In this document: positions 11,641 through 21,779 of the stretch, piece after piece
Numbering within the stretch: position 1 is the stretch's first letter
How the letters are laid out: each line of letters begins with the position of its first letter
Assembly (NCBI RefSeq): GCF_035046485.1
Contig: NC_085136.1
Location: 219,980,853-220,044,852, forward strand
Length of the DNA: 64,000 nt
Direction: 5' to 3'
Source of the DNA: Aedes albopictus
Taxonomy: Eukaryota; Arthropoda; Insecta; Diptera; Culicidae
Position numbers and translations under genes: made by a program
Notes under the pieces: generated by a model
The model's database searches: none
The model's input: the letters and a program-made list of their open reading frames with translations, nothing else
What the model was told of the DNA's origin: nothing

Positions 11641-12740
11641 TTGCCAGACTTGATAAATCTTAAACCTATTACAAATGACACTAGAAAGTCTCATGAAATC
11701 GTTTATTCAACCCTTTTTCCTCACAAATCTAAAAAAAAATTGCACAAAATAGATTATCTAAACTTTCTACTGATTGAAAATTCGATCACCTGTTCACAAT
11801 TCACGGGGAACTCGATTTGATTGCTGGTAAGGGGACGACGACGGTATGACATGTACATTAATATAGTGGTATTTTGTTCCAACTTTCCGGCTAGATTGAT
11901 TGAATGTATAGTAACAGCGGAGCAGAGCCTGCTCCCTTTCCTCCGATGTCAGTTCCGGCCATTGTTTGTATTGATGGAAAGCCATTAATTGTAGCAGATT
12001 TCCTGCAACGTGAAACTTTGTCCAGCGGGGAGTGTTTGTTCGTTCACTGACTGGTTGGTGATGTGTGTCTGTGTCTCTCGGTTACGTTGTTGCCGAGAGC
12101 ATTCAGATGCCTTCATGTCGTGTAGGTATGTTATTCGGTTTTAATTAAACTGGATTCGATAGAATCAGCCGTGTTGGCTTATTCTGGGATGCTGACAATT
12201 GACCAAAATAGCTCTGTGTTCCGAATGAAGCTGCTATGTGAGAATGGTTTTCCCGCAAACTCCGGTGCCAATGTCGTGTAACGTAATTAAGACGTATAAA
12301 ACCGGCGGTGATAAAAATCCGTTTTCTTTTTGGGTAATAAATTCCTTGGTCCTAAGAAGAAATTAATTAAATCTTCTTTCGTCGCCGTTGAAAATTCGAC
12401 CTCGATAGAAGATGACCGGTTTTGTAAAATTTACGGCGGGATCGTAAATTACGTGTTCGGTTTCCAATCAACTTGTTGTGATAAAACATAGCGAAAAAGA
12501 TTATCACCGTTTCATTCGAGGATATAAGTGCTGCGGTGTTGATAGCATTTTAGCTTCAACCTAGGTGGTTTTTTGCTGACTCGTAAACGATGGAGAATGT
12601 ATACTTTCAGTATTTCGGTTCAGAAACTTTTGTTTATGGAAATTTCTTGACTTCCATGGCCAATAGGAAACAATTAGTGAAGTGCTAGATTGAAAGTAGT
12701 GAGCTGGATTTTTTTTATGGTGAGATGATCGATTTCAATT
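11641..12740. other. Unassigned region with one dispersed repeat
   Basis: Positions 11680-11728 repeat the motif at 2384-2437. The rest has no supported feature and may be host intergenic or intronic DNA. Confidence 0.35.
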
Positions 12741-12850
12741 GGGTCTCCAGTTAGCCTAGTGGTTAAGGCTATATGGATCGCCAATCCGGAGATGGCGGGT
12801 TCAATTCCCGTTCCGTGCGGGAAAATTTTCTCGACTCCCTGGGCATAGTG
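12741..12850 (+). mobile_element. Feilai-like tRNA SINE, 5' part
   Basis: The sequence starts gggtctccagttagcctag and carries a pol III A box (tagcctagtgg, about 12752) and B box (ggttcaattcc, about 12799), followed by the tRNA-unrelated tctcgactccctgggcatag. This start and order match my memory of the Aedes SINE Feilai. It stops at about 12850, where a different AT-rich sequence with repeated attttgggt motifs begins, so it is 3' truncated or interrupted. Confidence 0.65.
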
Positions 12851-13840
12851 CACACGGAAAACCCATTCTATTCAATTTTGGGTTGTTCCGACCCATCATC
12901 GGAGTTAGGGCCAATAAGCCAATTTTGGGTATAAGTGGATTTACCTAATTTTGGGTGAACGGGTTATACTAGCCTATAGGTAATTTTGACAGCTCCGAAA
13001 AATAGTCAAACGAGAGTATAATATACCAAATTATGGGTAAAATTTACCAACGGAGAGAAGCATGCGGTTCTGGCGGCATAAATAGAAAATAAATGATTCA
13101 AAATTAAATGGGAAATTCAGATCTTGTCAGTAGGTAGTTGTGTCCAGTACCCAACAGGAATTTGTAAATTTCACTCTATTGAGTAGTAGGGTGTTTCGCG
13201 TTTTTGGACAGACCGTTACGTCCATACATTTTGGGCACTTCTAATTAATGTTACGACAAAAATCAAATATGCGTTGTGCTCTGTTCAAAATATCTCCAAT
13301 ATCTCATATATTTGCTTAAAAAGTAAGATCCATCTATTGATTGCGTAAGAAAATCGAAAGTCAAGTTAAGCTCTAAGGTTGTGCATAGATAATTAAGGTA
13401 AAGATGGTTAACCTCTTACGTAATCAGTAAATAGATTCACGATTTTGATGTTTTCAGTTGTTTATTTAACAAATTCATAACATGGATTACATTTTCTTCA
13501 ATGGATCTTCCGGCCCATATATAACAGTAAAAATCATGTTAAAAAAAATTATTTTAGTTTAAAAATAGTAAGCGTGATATAATCCATTCCTTACGAAAAT
13601 ACCACTTCGAGAAGCGGCTAACCAAGCTTTTATACATTTTTGTTTCTTTTTACATTCAATTTTCTGCTAGTTGCGGAGTGCCAGATATTAGCGGCAATCA
13701 TTTTGTTTAGTTTCCGCAACAGCACGGGTACTTTGACTCCAAACACGACGAAAGACTTAAAAAAGATTTCAACAACTCTCAAAAACGAGTTCCCACATGG
13801 GATAACAATTCCTTCAAACAAAACGTAGTAATTTTCTTTT
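12851..13840. other. AT-rich region with attttgggt motifs; otherwise unassigned
   Basis: Between 12851 and about 13060 the motif attttgggt or its complement recurs several times in both orientations, suggesting a decayed MITE inserted in the SINE. From 13060 to 13840 there is no supported feature. The open frames at 13630-13828 on both strands overlap one another; neither is convincing. Confidence 0.3.
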
Positions 13841-13846
13841 TTATAC

Positions 13847-14079
13847 CGGTCCAGCTACACAGACGATGTGAGGATCCCCAGATGCAGGTTGCGTCTCCTC
13901 AACTGCCAATAACTCATCGAATCCGGCATCGTTGTGGGTAAAGTTGATCCACCTGATCAATAGTTCAGCAGCCACTTCACCGAGGCCGACATTTTGTACA
14001 GTAGATGTCCTTTTCACGCCTTTATTGGAAAGGGCTTTTAGTATTCGCAGTGTGCCTCGGAGAACATCTGTATAGGGCA
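13847..14079 (-). CDS. Exon of an unrecognised minus-strand gene (third visible exon)
   Basis: This 233-bp segment encodes VPYTDVLRGTLRILKALS...HIVCVAGP with no stop. It is bounded by an AG acceptor (minus ...catgcag, 14088-14080) and a GT donor (gtataa, 13846-13841). Its first two bases complete the codon split by the upstream exon's phase-1 donor, giving Val. It is rich in Leu, Val and charged residues, with an ELLIRWINFTHND core. I do not recognise the family. Together with 14248-14353 and 14721-14789 it forms a phase-consistent chain, which is hard to obtain by chance. It may be host gene or a decayed gene copy; no further downstream exon is certain. Confidence 0.55.
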
Positions 14080-14247
14080 CTGCATGAAATTATCTCCTTC
14101 TCTTTCACTCTTACAGAAGTTTTGTAAACAACAAGGCCAAGAAACGTCAAAATCCCATACAAAATCAAAACAATGCAGAGCCCTATAAACAAAAAAAATA
14201 AACTATGTAACTATCGTGTTCCGTTGGATTAAATTGTTGTATCCTAC

Positions 14248-14353
14248 CATCCTCGGCTTGAGACCAGCTGGTCTTATCGCATAACAGGCTCAACCGAAGA
14301 AAGGAATGCAAATTGGGTCCGCTAGTTGGTTGTTTGTGGAGCCGATAGAATGC
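14248..14353 (-). CDS. Exon of an unrecognised minus-strand gene (second visible exon)
   Basis: 106 bp encoding AFYRLHKQPTSGPNLHSFLR and LSLLCDKTSWSQAED plus one base. The acceptor is ...ttattcag (14361-14354) and the donor gtagga (14247-14242). Phase 0 in, phase 1 out, matching both neighbours. The intron to the next exon is 168 bp. No known domain is recognised. Confidence 0.55.
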
Positions 14354-14444
14354 CTGAATAATCTAATAAATAAAGAAATTAAATAATTTCAGTGTTATGT
14401 GTTTTTATCGACAAAAAAGTGGCAATAATCAATGTTAGAAAAAA

Positions 14445-14696
14445 TAATAGGGGGATTCACTAAACAGCGTAAACCGCTAAATAAATATTATCCTGATTAA
14501 ATGTCTGGATTACCAAGGCATTCTTTGATAATTTCATTATTAGGGGATTCACTAAACAGCGTCAATAATTTTTTGCTTTTTTTAAATGTTTCATAAAATC
14601 GAGAATGAAATAATCAGATTGCTTTGGTGATCGCGACGTTAAATTGGGATAATATTTAATGCGGCGGTTTACGCTGTTTAGTGAATCCCTTTAATA
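14445..14696. mobile_element. 242-bp MITE with an internal third terminal copy
   Basis: The left end (14450, gggggattcactaaacagcg) and right end (to 14691) are inverted over about 27 bp, ending in gcggtttacgctgtttagtg on plus. taata flanks it at 14445-14449 and 14692-14696. A third copy of the terminal sequence lies inside in direct orientation at 14543-14562. No coding capacity. It is in the intron between the first and second visible exons of the unrecognised minus-strand gene. Confidence 0.78.
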
Positions 14697-14720
14697 AAAA
14701 CTATGATGTACTCTGCTTAC

Positions 14721-14789
14721 CAATTCGCCCTCATAAGAGACGAAGTGCGAAAACGTGTTCAGAATATCCTGGAATCTGTTTTCCGACTT
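14721..14789 (-). CDS. Exon of an unrecognised minus-strand gene (first visible exon)
   Basis: 69 bp encoding KSENRFQDILNTFSHFVSYE then GEL, with acceptor ...aattgcag (14797-14790) and donor gtaagc (14720-14715), phase 0 on both sides. The 367-bp intron to the next exon contains the MITE at 14450-14691. Upstream exons could not be identified, so the start codon and full length are unknown. Confidence 0.5.
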
Positions 14790-14889
14790 CTGCAATTAAC
14801 TTGACGTTTCCAGGAGTAGGGCAAAGTGCAGAAATATGCGCAGCAGTGCTGATTTGATCTTCAGTTACATCAATGTTTTTCTTTTTTTT

Positions 14890-15470
14890 TTTTGTCTTCA
14901 GGTAATACGTCTTTCCGCATATTTGCCACCCGTGTTTCGATTACTCCTGTGTGGACACCCTTTTCCAATCCTCCATGAACCCAAAAACTGAAAAGTCGGG
15001 AACGGAGCAAAATTCGATGACCGAGGAACGGGGAACGGCACCGAACCATCAGCACAAAACACAGTGCGAAAACAGTGGTGCGTGGCGCGGACTAGCTTGG
15101 GCACAATGACAGCAGCTCAATCAGTGCGAAGAGAACGTGAACCGGCCAGATCCGGTACCGGGAATCCTCCAGGAAAACCGGCTGCGCTAAAACGAAAAAA
15201 GAAATCAAAGTGTTTATTTTTTCGCACTTGCACTTACTGGAGAACGGCAGTGAACCAGCAGTACCACAATGAAGGTCAGCCAACCAGTGCCGGAACGAAC
15301 GGAAGAAGTCGTCGCAGAACGGGAACGGAACAAAATTCAATGACCGAGCCCGATTTCCGAAGCACAAAAACAGCAGCACCACAACAATCGTCAGCCGGAC
15401 AACACAAAATAAATCGCGGAACGGAAACGAGCGATGACTAACAAAAGTCGACGGAAAAAAACTCACTTTT
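14890..15470. repeat. Imperfect direct repeats rich in ggaacgg
   Basis: The core gcaaaattcgatgaccgag (about 15007-15025) recurs as acaaaattcaatgaccgag at about 15330-15348, each followed by gaacgg- and cagcacaaaa-like strings. The region has long frames on both strands, a side effect of the repetitive CG-biased sequence, and I support neither as a gene. Confidence 0.4.
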
Positions 15471-15600
15471 CACACGCGATACAATATTAACGAGCACACC
15501 GCCTGGGAGATGAAATAGTAATGGCGGCAGTAGCTCGCGCACGTCAATGATCAGTCTTAAAAAACACCGAAGGAAATTTTCAGCCAAAATTAAGTATATA
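15471..15600. other. Short unassigned stretch ending in diverged RTE sequence
   Basis: The last ~55 bp before the SINE (about 15546-15600) align loosely with 61565-61605 of the RTE at 59.6-62.3 kb, so the RTE fragment probably begins here. Confidence 0.35.
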
Positions 15601-16065
15601 CCTACTTGTTGGTCGGGGCCCGTGGCGCAGTGGTCCACACGTTCGCTTCATAAGCGGATGGTCATGGGTTCGAACCCAGCCCCGGCACTTGCAATTTTTC
15701 GTCAGTTGCTCTTCCCCCCGAGAGCAGCTGGCACCTGACCCTCTTCGGAGCATATAGCTCTAACGGACCCGGAATTTGGATATCGGCGAACCGCAACTCA
15801 TAATGGACCCCCAATCGGACTGGAAAAGGAACAAGCAGCCGCACATCAGCATCTCGTGCTCATCATTCTACCATGGACAGGGTAGAAAAGTTGAAGCAGA
15901 GCAAGACACCAGTTCGATATAGTTGAATTAGAATAGAATACATGTAGGCGCTGTACAAAATGTAAGTGCAGCGTCCAATTGGAATCGCTCACGTAGTGCC
16001 CTAGTGGACAAAAGAGCTGTAAATTAGATTAAGTGAGTAAGAATAAAAAAAAAAACCTACTTGTT
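15601..16065 (+). mobile_element. tRNA-Met-derived SINE with 10-bp target duplication
   Basis: cctacttgtt is duplicated at 15601-15610 and 16056-16065. The head (about 15613-15688) folds as a tRNA: acceptor cggggcc/agccccg, anticodon arm with TTCATAA loop (CAT, Met), and T arm gggttcgaaccc. A ~330-bp body and A-rich tail follow. It is the same family as the minus-strand copy at 2627-3084. It inserted into an RTE copy whose sequence resumes at 16066. Confidence 0.88.
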
Positions 16066-17395
16066 ACACCCGCCTGAAACGCGAAGCAGCAAAAGTCGGA
16101 CTGGTGGTGAATGCCTCAAAAACAAAGTACATGCTGGTAGGCGGAACCGAAAACTACCGGATCCGTCTGGGTAGTAATGTTACGATAGACGGGGATACTT
16201 TCGAGGTGGTGGAGGAATTCGTCTACCTCGGATCCTTACTGACGGCTGACAACAACGTGAGCTGTGAAATTCGGAGGCGCATCATCAGCGGAAGTCGGGC
16301 CTACTACGGGCTCCAGAAGAAACTGCGGTCGAAAAAGAGTCACCCACGCACCAAATGCACCATGTACAAAACGCTAATAAGACCGGTAATCCTCTACGGG
16401 CACGAGACATGAACCATGCTCGAGGAGGACCTGCAAGCACTCAGAGTTTTCGAGCCACGCGTGCTAAGGACGATCTTCGGCGGTGTGCAGGAGAACGGTG
16501 TGTGGCGGAGAAGAATGAACCACGAGCTCGCTGCACTCTACGGCGAACCCAGCATCCAGAAGGTGGCCAAAGCCGGAAGGATACGGTGGGCAGGGCATGT
16601 TGCAAGAATGCCGGACAACAACCCTGCTGTTGCCGATACTGGCAGCACTGCTTGGAATCGTTTAGCGATGCCCCTGGTTCGAAGCCTGCCCTTTTGTACG
16701 CGAGTGACATGGGAGAGATACCTAAGGCTAAACTGTCAAAAATGTCCATAGCCTGAGTCAGTTGTCAGTTTCAGTTGGAACAAACATTAAATTATGCAAG
16801 TCAGAACTTTGTATATTCTACACGATCAGGACTAAATTGACTGCAAATATTTAATATATTGAATTCGTTGAATTGAAACGCCCCTAGAAACAATCATATT
16901 AGTTAGGTTGAGTACATGGGCAGTTGAACTAATTAAGTATTATTGATAAAGTAAGTAACATGAATTGGCTTTAAAATCCTTCGGCAAGAATTGAATTCAT
17001 TGTTTAGTCCCCAGGTAATCAACAATTGTAAGAAAGAGTGGATACCATTTGTTGGATAGTTTCAACTAAGAAAGACTAAATTGTAAGTATAAATTCACGT
17101 TGCACTAGTATATGTTGTCTAATAAACTTTCTTCAGCTTCAAGAATTGCGACACAAACAAAAAGGTGTGTTTCTCTGAAGAGGTCCAAAAGCGATATCCA
17201 ATACCTGCAAAGCTGGTGTTTGCAAATGATCCGGTTGGCACAAGAAGGCGTGGAGCGCAGAGAGCACGATGGACGGACCAGGTGGAGCGTGACTTGGCGA
17301 GCATCGGGCGCGACCGAGGATGGAGAGCGGCAGCCACGAACCGTGTATTATGGAGAAATATTGTTGATTCAGTTGATAAATGAAAAATGAATAAG
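16066..17395 (+). pseudogene. RTE-clade RT C-terminal fragment, interrupted by an LTR-like insert
   Basis: From 16066 the sequence follows the RTE at 61607 on: TRLKREAAKVGLVVNASKTK-like, VTIDGDTFEVVEEFVYLGSLL, KTLIRPVILYGHET, then a stop and frame changes, LRTIFGGVQENGVW and RIRWAGHVARMPDNNPA. It breaks at 16627 and resumes at 17204 with KLVFANDPVGTRRRGAQRAR and WTDQVERDL. Only the thumb/C-terminal part is present; the palm is missing. It is the same family as 59560-62330. Confidence 0.82.
16623..17208. mobile_element. Solo-LTR-like insertion (576 bp) with 5-bp duplication
   Basis: cctgc occurs at 16623-16627 and 17204-17208, exactly where the RTE reading frame is split, and joining the flanks restores alignment with the RTE at 62170. 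The insert (16628-17203) begins TGTTGCCGAT, a common start for BEL/Pao LTRs, and contains aataaa near 17121. It ends ...ccaata rather than CA, so the LTR call is tentative. It has no coding capacity. Confidence 0.6.
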
Positions 17396-17423
17396 TATAT
17401 TCTACCTGAAATGAAGTAAAATC

Positions 17424-17888
17424 AAAACCCGTACCACGTTTCGCAGATCATACGCATTGAACGTGTCCAGAGGCGATTCGTACGCTTTGCGCTTCGCAAC
17501 CTACCATGGAATGATCCCGAACGCCTCCCTGACTATCCTGCTCGCTGCCGCCTGATTGATCTGGAGCTGCTTTCTGACCGGCGCAAAAAGCTTCAGCAGT
17601 TAGTCGTGTTCGACATTTTGCAGAACAACATTGACAGCCCTGATCTCCTGTTGGAACTCTCGTTGAATGCACCGCTTCGTCAGCTACGTCACACCGATTT
17701 TCTCTTTGTTCCGGGACATAGAACAGGCTACGGCCATAACAATCCTCTAAGCTCCTGCATAAGGGTTTTCAACGAAGCCAGTAACATTTTTGAATTTGGT
17801 ATGACGAAGCAGAATTTTAGAAATAAGCTATAAGTTAAAATTAAGTATCAGTCTGTACGATTAACATCGAAGACAAAGAAATAATAAT

Positions 17889-17920
<32 letters not shown>
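17424..17920 (+). pseudogene. 3' end of a Jockey/I-type non-LTR element with (AAT)n tail
   Basis: In one frame 17424-17833 reads NPYHVSQIIRIERVQRRFVR, then RCRLIDLELLSDRRKKLQQL, FLFVPGHRTGYG, RVFNEASNIFEFGMTKQNFR and a stop. This is the conserved C-terminal tail found after the RT in Jockey- and CR1-type elements (RxxxVQRRF, YxxRxxLLxLxxL.xRR, FN...FxFxxs...F). It is followed by 3' UTR and an (aat)n tract (17884-17923). TAA-type tails are typical of I-like elements, so the clade is uncertain. 5' truncated. Confidence 0.7.
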
Positions 17921-17923
<3 letters not shown>

Positions 17924-18690
17924 TAGTTCATTTTAGGTAATTTTCTACTTAAACTATTAGCTGCGTGGAGCAAATAGATAAAAATGACGAAGTATGATTT
18001 TTTCATCGCTAAGTTCAATAAATTGCATGAATCGCATTCAACCGGGCGGCCCAATACCGCTTTCATCGCTGACCGTAGTGTCTCCTTGACCAGGCATTTC
18101 TACAACTGAAGATCGTCTCAGCTAGCCGCTGGGCCCACAACGCCACAACCTGCTATTTTTTTTAGTTTAACTTCTAATTCAATCACAGAAAGTTGCTTTG
18201 GATACGGATACTATATTGAGTCAAATTAGCTGCATAATCGCTAATTTTCATAAATCTGATTTTGCTAGTTCTGGCATTTCATTAGTTCTGGGTGCACTGA
18301 AAACTTTCCACAGCGCTTAGATGCATTTGAACGTTACAAATGTTTTGATAAAGCTCTTATACTGAGCTTAGTAATCAGGTCTCAGGTATCAGAAGCAACG
18401 GGTGAAAAAATAATTGACAATCATCTTGTTTTTATTGCTTAATTCATGGAAAAAATGCGTTGGATACATCGACACTGCTTCGCTGCTACATATAATATCG
18501 TGCAAAGTGATCAAGAAAGAGAAACAATCATCAAAAGCAACGATTTCGTTTGAAATGTGTAATTTCCGAAATAAGCACTAGCAATACATGAGTCACACAC
18601 TCGAAAATCAGGAGCAAGTTAGGGTAAACCAACCAGAAAGTGGGTACCAAAACGCGCCATACAAAAAACGATGATGGGTGGAGCGGCGAT
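17924..18690. other. Unassigned AT-rich region
   Basis: No supported gene or repeat structure. Confidence 0.35.
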
Positions 18691-18691
18691 G

Positions 18692-19479
18692 TACCGTAAA
18701 CCGGGGTCAAATTGATCAGCGGGGTGAAATTGATCATTTGAGTACTACATTGTAATTGCATACCAGGAACTTCTAAGCGTCGCAATGATCTCAAACTTCT
18801 TACCTTATCTTGTTCACAGATGTCTAGAGATGAGTTTAGACTTTTATTTGTCTAGAAAAAAGTTAGTTTTGCCTTATTTTTTAAGGAATTTGCAATTTAT
18901 TTCTGTTTTAGCTGAAATCATTGACAGCAAACAATCGATTGCCACTAGGACTTCCCGTAATTTTTTTGTTTTAACATTTTTGTGAAGCCTTGGTTGGAAA
19001 GTTATGAAGCTATTCTGAATATTAATAAGTTAAAAATAAGTTCTTTTTTTGACGAAAAAGTCATTTATTGTAACAAAAAATCACTTATTTCAAAGGCAAT
19101 TGCCTACCTGTAGGCGTTAAGGGGGAAATTTCAAAATTTAATTTTGCATTTTAAGTGTCAAATTCACTAGTTGTAAGAGTTTTGACGCGTTATTCGGGTT
19201 GACAAGAGCAAAATTTAGTGGTTAAGGATTTTTATCTTTTTAACCGATGCTTAATTGTATACTGATCAATTTCGCCCCAAAGTGGCAACCTCGAATTTTT
19301 GATTTTTAAATTAATTTAACTAAAAGTTTAAACTTGTTGAACAAAATTTTGTCACATGGTTTGATGGAGATCCACTGGGTACTGATTTTACAGAAATTCT
19401 TTTGGCAATATTTGAATTGTCACTAATGTTATTCGTAAAAGTTGTTTTAAAGTGATCAATTTGACCCCGGATTACGGTA
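18692..19479. mobile_element. TA-flanked MITE (784 bp) with ggggtcaaattgatca motifs
   Basis: Element 18694-19477 is bounded by TA (18692-18693, 19478-19479). The ends are inverted: ccgtaaaccggggtcaaatt on the left and its near-complement on the right. The terminal unit ggggt(c/g)aaattgatca appears twice near the left end and twice inverted near the right (about 19262-19278 and 19452-19469). No transposase. TA duplication suggests the Tc1/mariner superfamily. A diverged relative of its right half lies at 36460-36690. Confidence 0.82.
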
Positions 19480-19529
19480 CCGAGTTTGACAGCCGTGTCA
19501 CCCCACTGTGGGCACCCACGGTGGTGCAG

Positions 19530-21140
19530 AGGGCCGAATTGGAAGATTTCCATCCTGGGCGATTGCCAGCCATCGCCTTAACCTGTGGCCAGGTCAAATT
19601 TTTGTCGACTTGCTTGATTTCGTTATTGAGGCTGCGCCGTCATGAGCCTCTGCTGCGATGTCCTGCTGGGTTCCAGTCTAACGCTTGTTTGCAGAGATCG
19701 TTTCCGCCCCTGCGTAGAGTGTAGCTGACTCACCTCCACCTTCGCTCCTGATTTTTTGGCGCTATCGGCTTTTGATGACATCGACGATGGAGCTCCACGT
19801 TGGAGATCCAATTGTGAGGCCACCATGCACGAATACCGCAGGTATCTATTGATGAAGACCTGCAGCCGTTGAGCGTTCTCCACTGATACACACCAGGTTT
19901 CACTGGCGTATAGCAGCACAGATTTCACGTTCGAGCTAAAAATTCGGATTTTGGTGCGTCGACTGATCTGGTTGTTTTTCCATACAACTCACAAGAGCAG
20001 CTCTCGCCTTCTTGATCCATGCACCTATGTCGATCTTGGTGCCACTATCGGCCTTCATTTGGCTACCAAGATATTGGAAGCTTTTAACATCTCCACTGAT
20101 TGCCCAGCTACCGTAAAGCTGGAAGGGTTGACCGTGTTTACATCCAACGATTTGGTCTTGTTGACGTTGATGGTAAGACCTGCTGCTGAGAAGCGATTGG
20201 TAAGATCATCGAGCTTACTTTGCATATCAGAGCGTCGTGGAGCTAGGAGAGCAACGTCATCAGCCAGTTCGAATCCATTTAGGTGCTCTATGATAATGGG
20301 CTGCGATAGCAACCCACAATTCGGTTCACCATAAATCGCACCAACCAGGATTTCGTCGATTACGATGAGGAGCAGCAGCGGTGATAGTACATCCTTACCT
20401 CACTCCAGCAACAACACGGATGGGATCTGACAAAACACCGTTGTGCAGTACTCTGCACGAAAATGCCCTGTACTGTGCTTCAATGAGGCCGATGATTTTC
20501 TCAGGGAGACCCTTGCGCCTGAGGGCTTGCCTTAAATGTTTCCGTGATTGAGACGGTCGAAAGCTTTTCCGTAATCAATGAACACCAGGTAGAGAGACTC
20601 TTGGAATACATTGATTTGCTCTAGAATCCGTGAAAATATGGATCGTCCGGCACGGAATCCTGCTTACTGCCGTCGGAGAGTTGCGTCAATCTCTCCTGTA
20701 ACCGGTTAAGGGATCACTTTGCAGAGGACTTTGAGAACGATACATAGTAACATGATGTACCGCCAATTATCACATTCCGTCAGATCATCCTTTCCGGTTA
20801 CTTTTTACTGAGACGCCTTGCATCCAGTCGGCCGGAAATATCGCGGTTTGTTATATGTTGCAGAATAATTGATGCAGTAGTTGTGCGGATACATACTACG
20901 GGGTCAGCTTTGATCATATCAGCTGATGTGCGATGACCCCTGGGGCCGATTTCATACTACGGATGACTGTTTCTATCGCCTGCACTGATGGAGCTTCGGT
21001 GTTGACGCGGGTAATGCTTTGAACCCTTGGCGGATCATGCTGAGGTGTGATGGCGTGACCGATAATTGAAAAAGGTTTCCAAACTGATCGAACCAGCGTT
21101 TCAACTGGTCAGCCGACCGGTCAGTAACTGGCCAGACAAT
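19530..21140 (-). pseudogene. RT fragment of an RTE-like non-LTR element (second family)
   Basis: On minus, from about 21140 down: degraded palm (LYLVFIDYGKAFDR region near 20540-20590), NGFELADDVALLAPRRSDMQ (LADD active-site box about 20260), GLTINVNKTKSLDV, then KSVLLYASETWCVSVENAQR and a C-terminal GRPR.SWRR-like end toward 19550. Several frameshifts and stops interrupt it. The C-terminal ~350 bp is repeated at 62380-62745. It is a different family from the RTEs at 3.1 and 59.6 kb. Clade is by motif style only. Confidence 0.72.
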
Positions 21141-21779
21141 TTGGAATCAATTTTTCAAAATTCGGTCAAAATCTCCAACACAACCACCGATAAACGCCTA
21201 ACAGTATGCAATGCCTATGTACGCAGAACTCTCAATTTTATTCTGCACAAAAAGTGACCCATTATTGTGTGACTTTCGGTGTTCTTGACACAATAATGAG
21301 TCATTTGAATTTTGCCTGAAATTAGCTCTAATTAACTGCAATCATATGAATTTCCACATTAAGAACGTAAATTATACCTTTGTTCTGGTGGCGATACCAT
21401 TTCGCACTTGAAAATCACTAAAGTTCGCTTTTACATAGCTTACAAAAGCAGCGCACGCACTTTCCCATATTCTCAATCGAAGCGTTACTTTGACAGATGG
21501 TTTTGCGCCGAACAAAAAATATAGAAAATATGTTTGTTTTGACGTATAAGCCTGTGTGCGATACGTATAGACACAAAAAAAATGAACTTACGTACGAAAA
21601 TTGACAATACCAAAAGCTTGCAATTAATTAGTATTTTTCTCTCAAAGTGGAAAGTGACTAATAATTGTGTGTGATCCATAATTGAGCGATGAGTGTACTT
21701 CCCTTATGTTTACCTTGACGTAGGTAGACCTTCGTTTAGCTGGCAGCCGTAAACATTAGCAATTACGTTCAACTTACGA
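21141..21779. other. Unassigned region before the Transib-like element
   Basis: Contains an imperfect inverted pair around 21250-21310 and 21655-21690 (cattattgtgtga / taattgtgtgtg types) but no bounded element or gene that I can support. Confidence 0.3.

Noticed and set aside
12741..12815. A tRNA gene with A and B boxes
   Set aside because: The acceptor stem does not close, and the following sequence matches a Feilai-like SINE body.
13630..13828. Two opposite-strand ORFs of about 62 codons
   Set aside because: They fully overlap, and neither has splice or motif support; the region may hold the end of the minus-strand gene but this is not demonstrable.
15064..15466. Long frames on both strands
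   Set aside because: They overlap completely and lie in imperfect ggaacgg repeats.
15611..15690. A tRNA-Met gene
   Set aside because: The cloverleaf is good, but it is the head of a SINE with a body, A-rich tail and 10-bp target duplication, and a second copy exists at 2627-3084.
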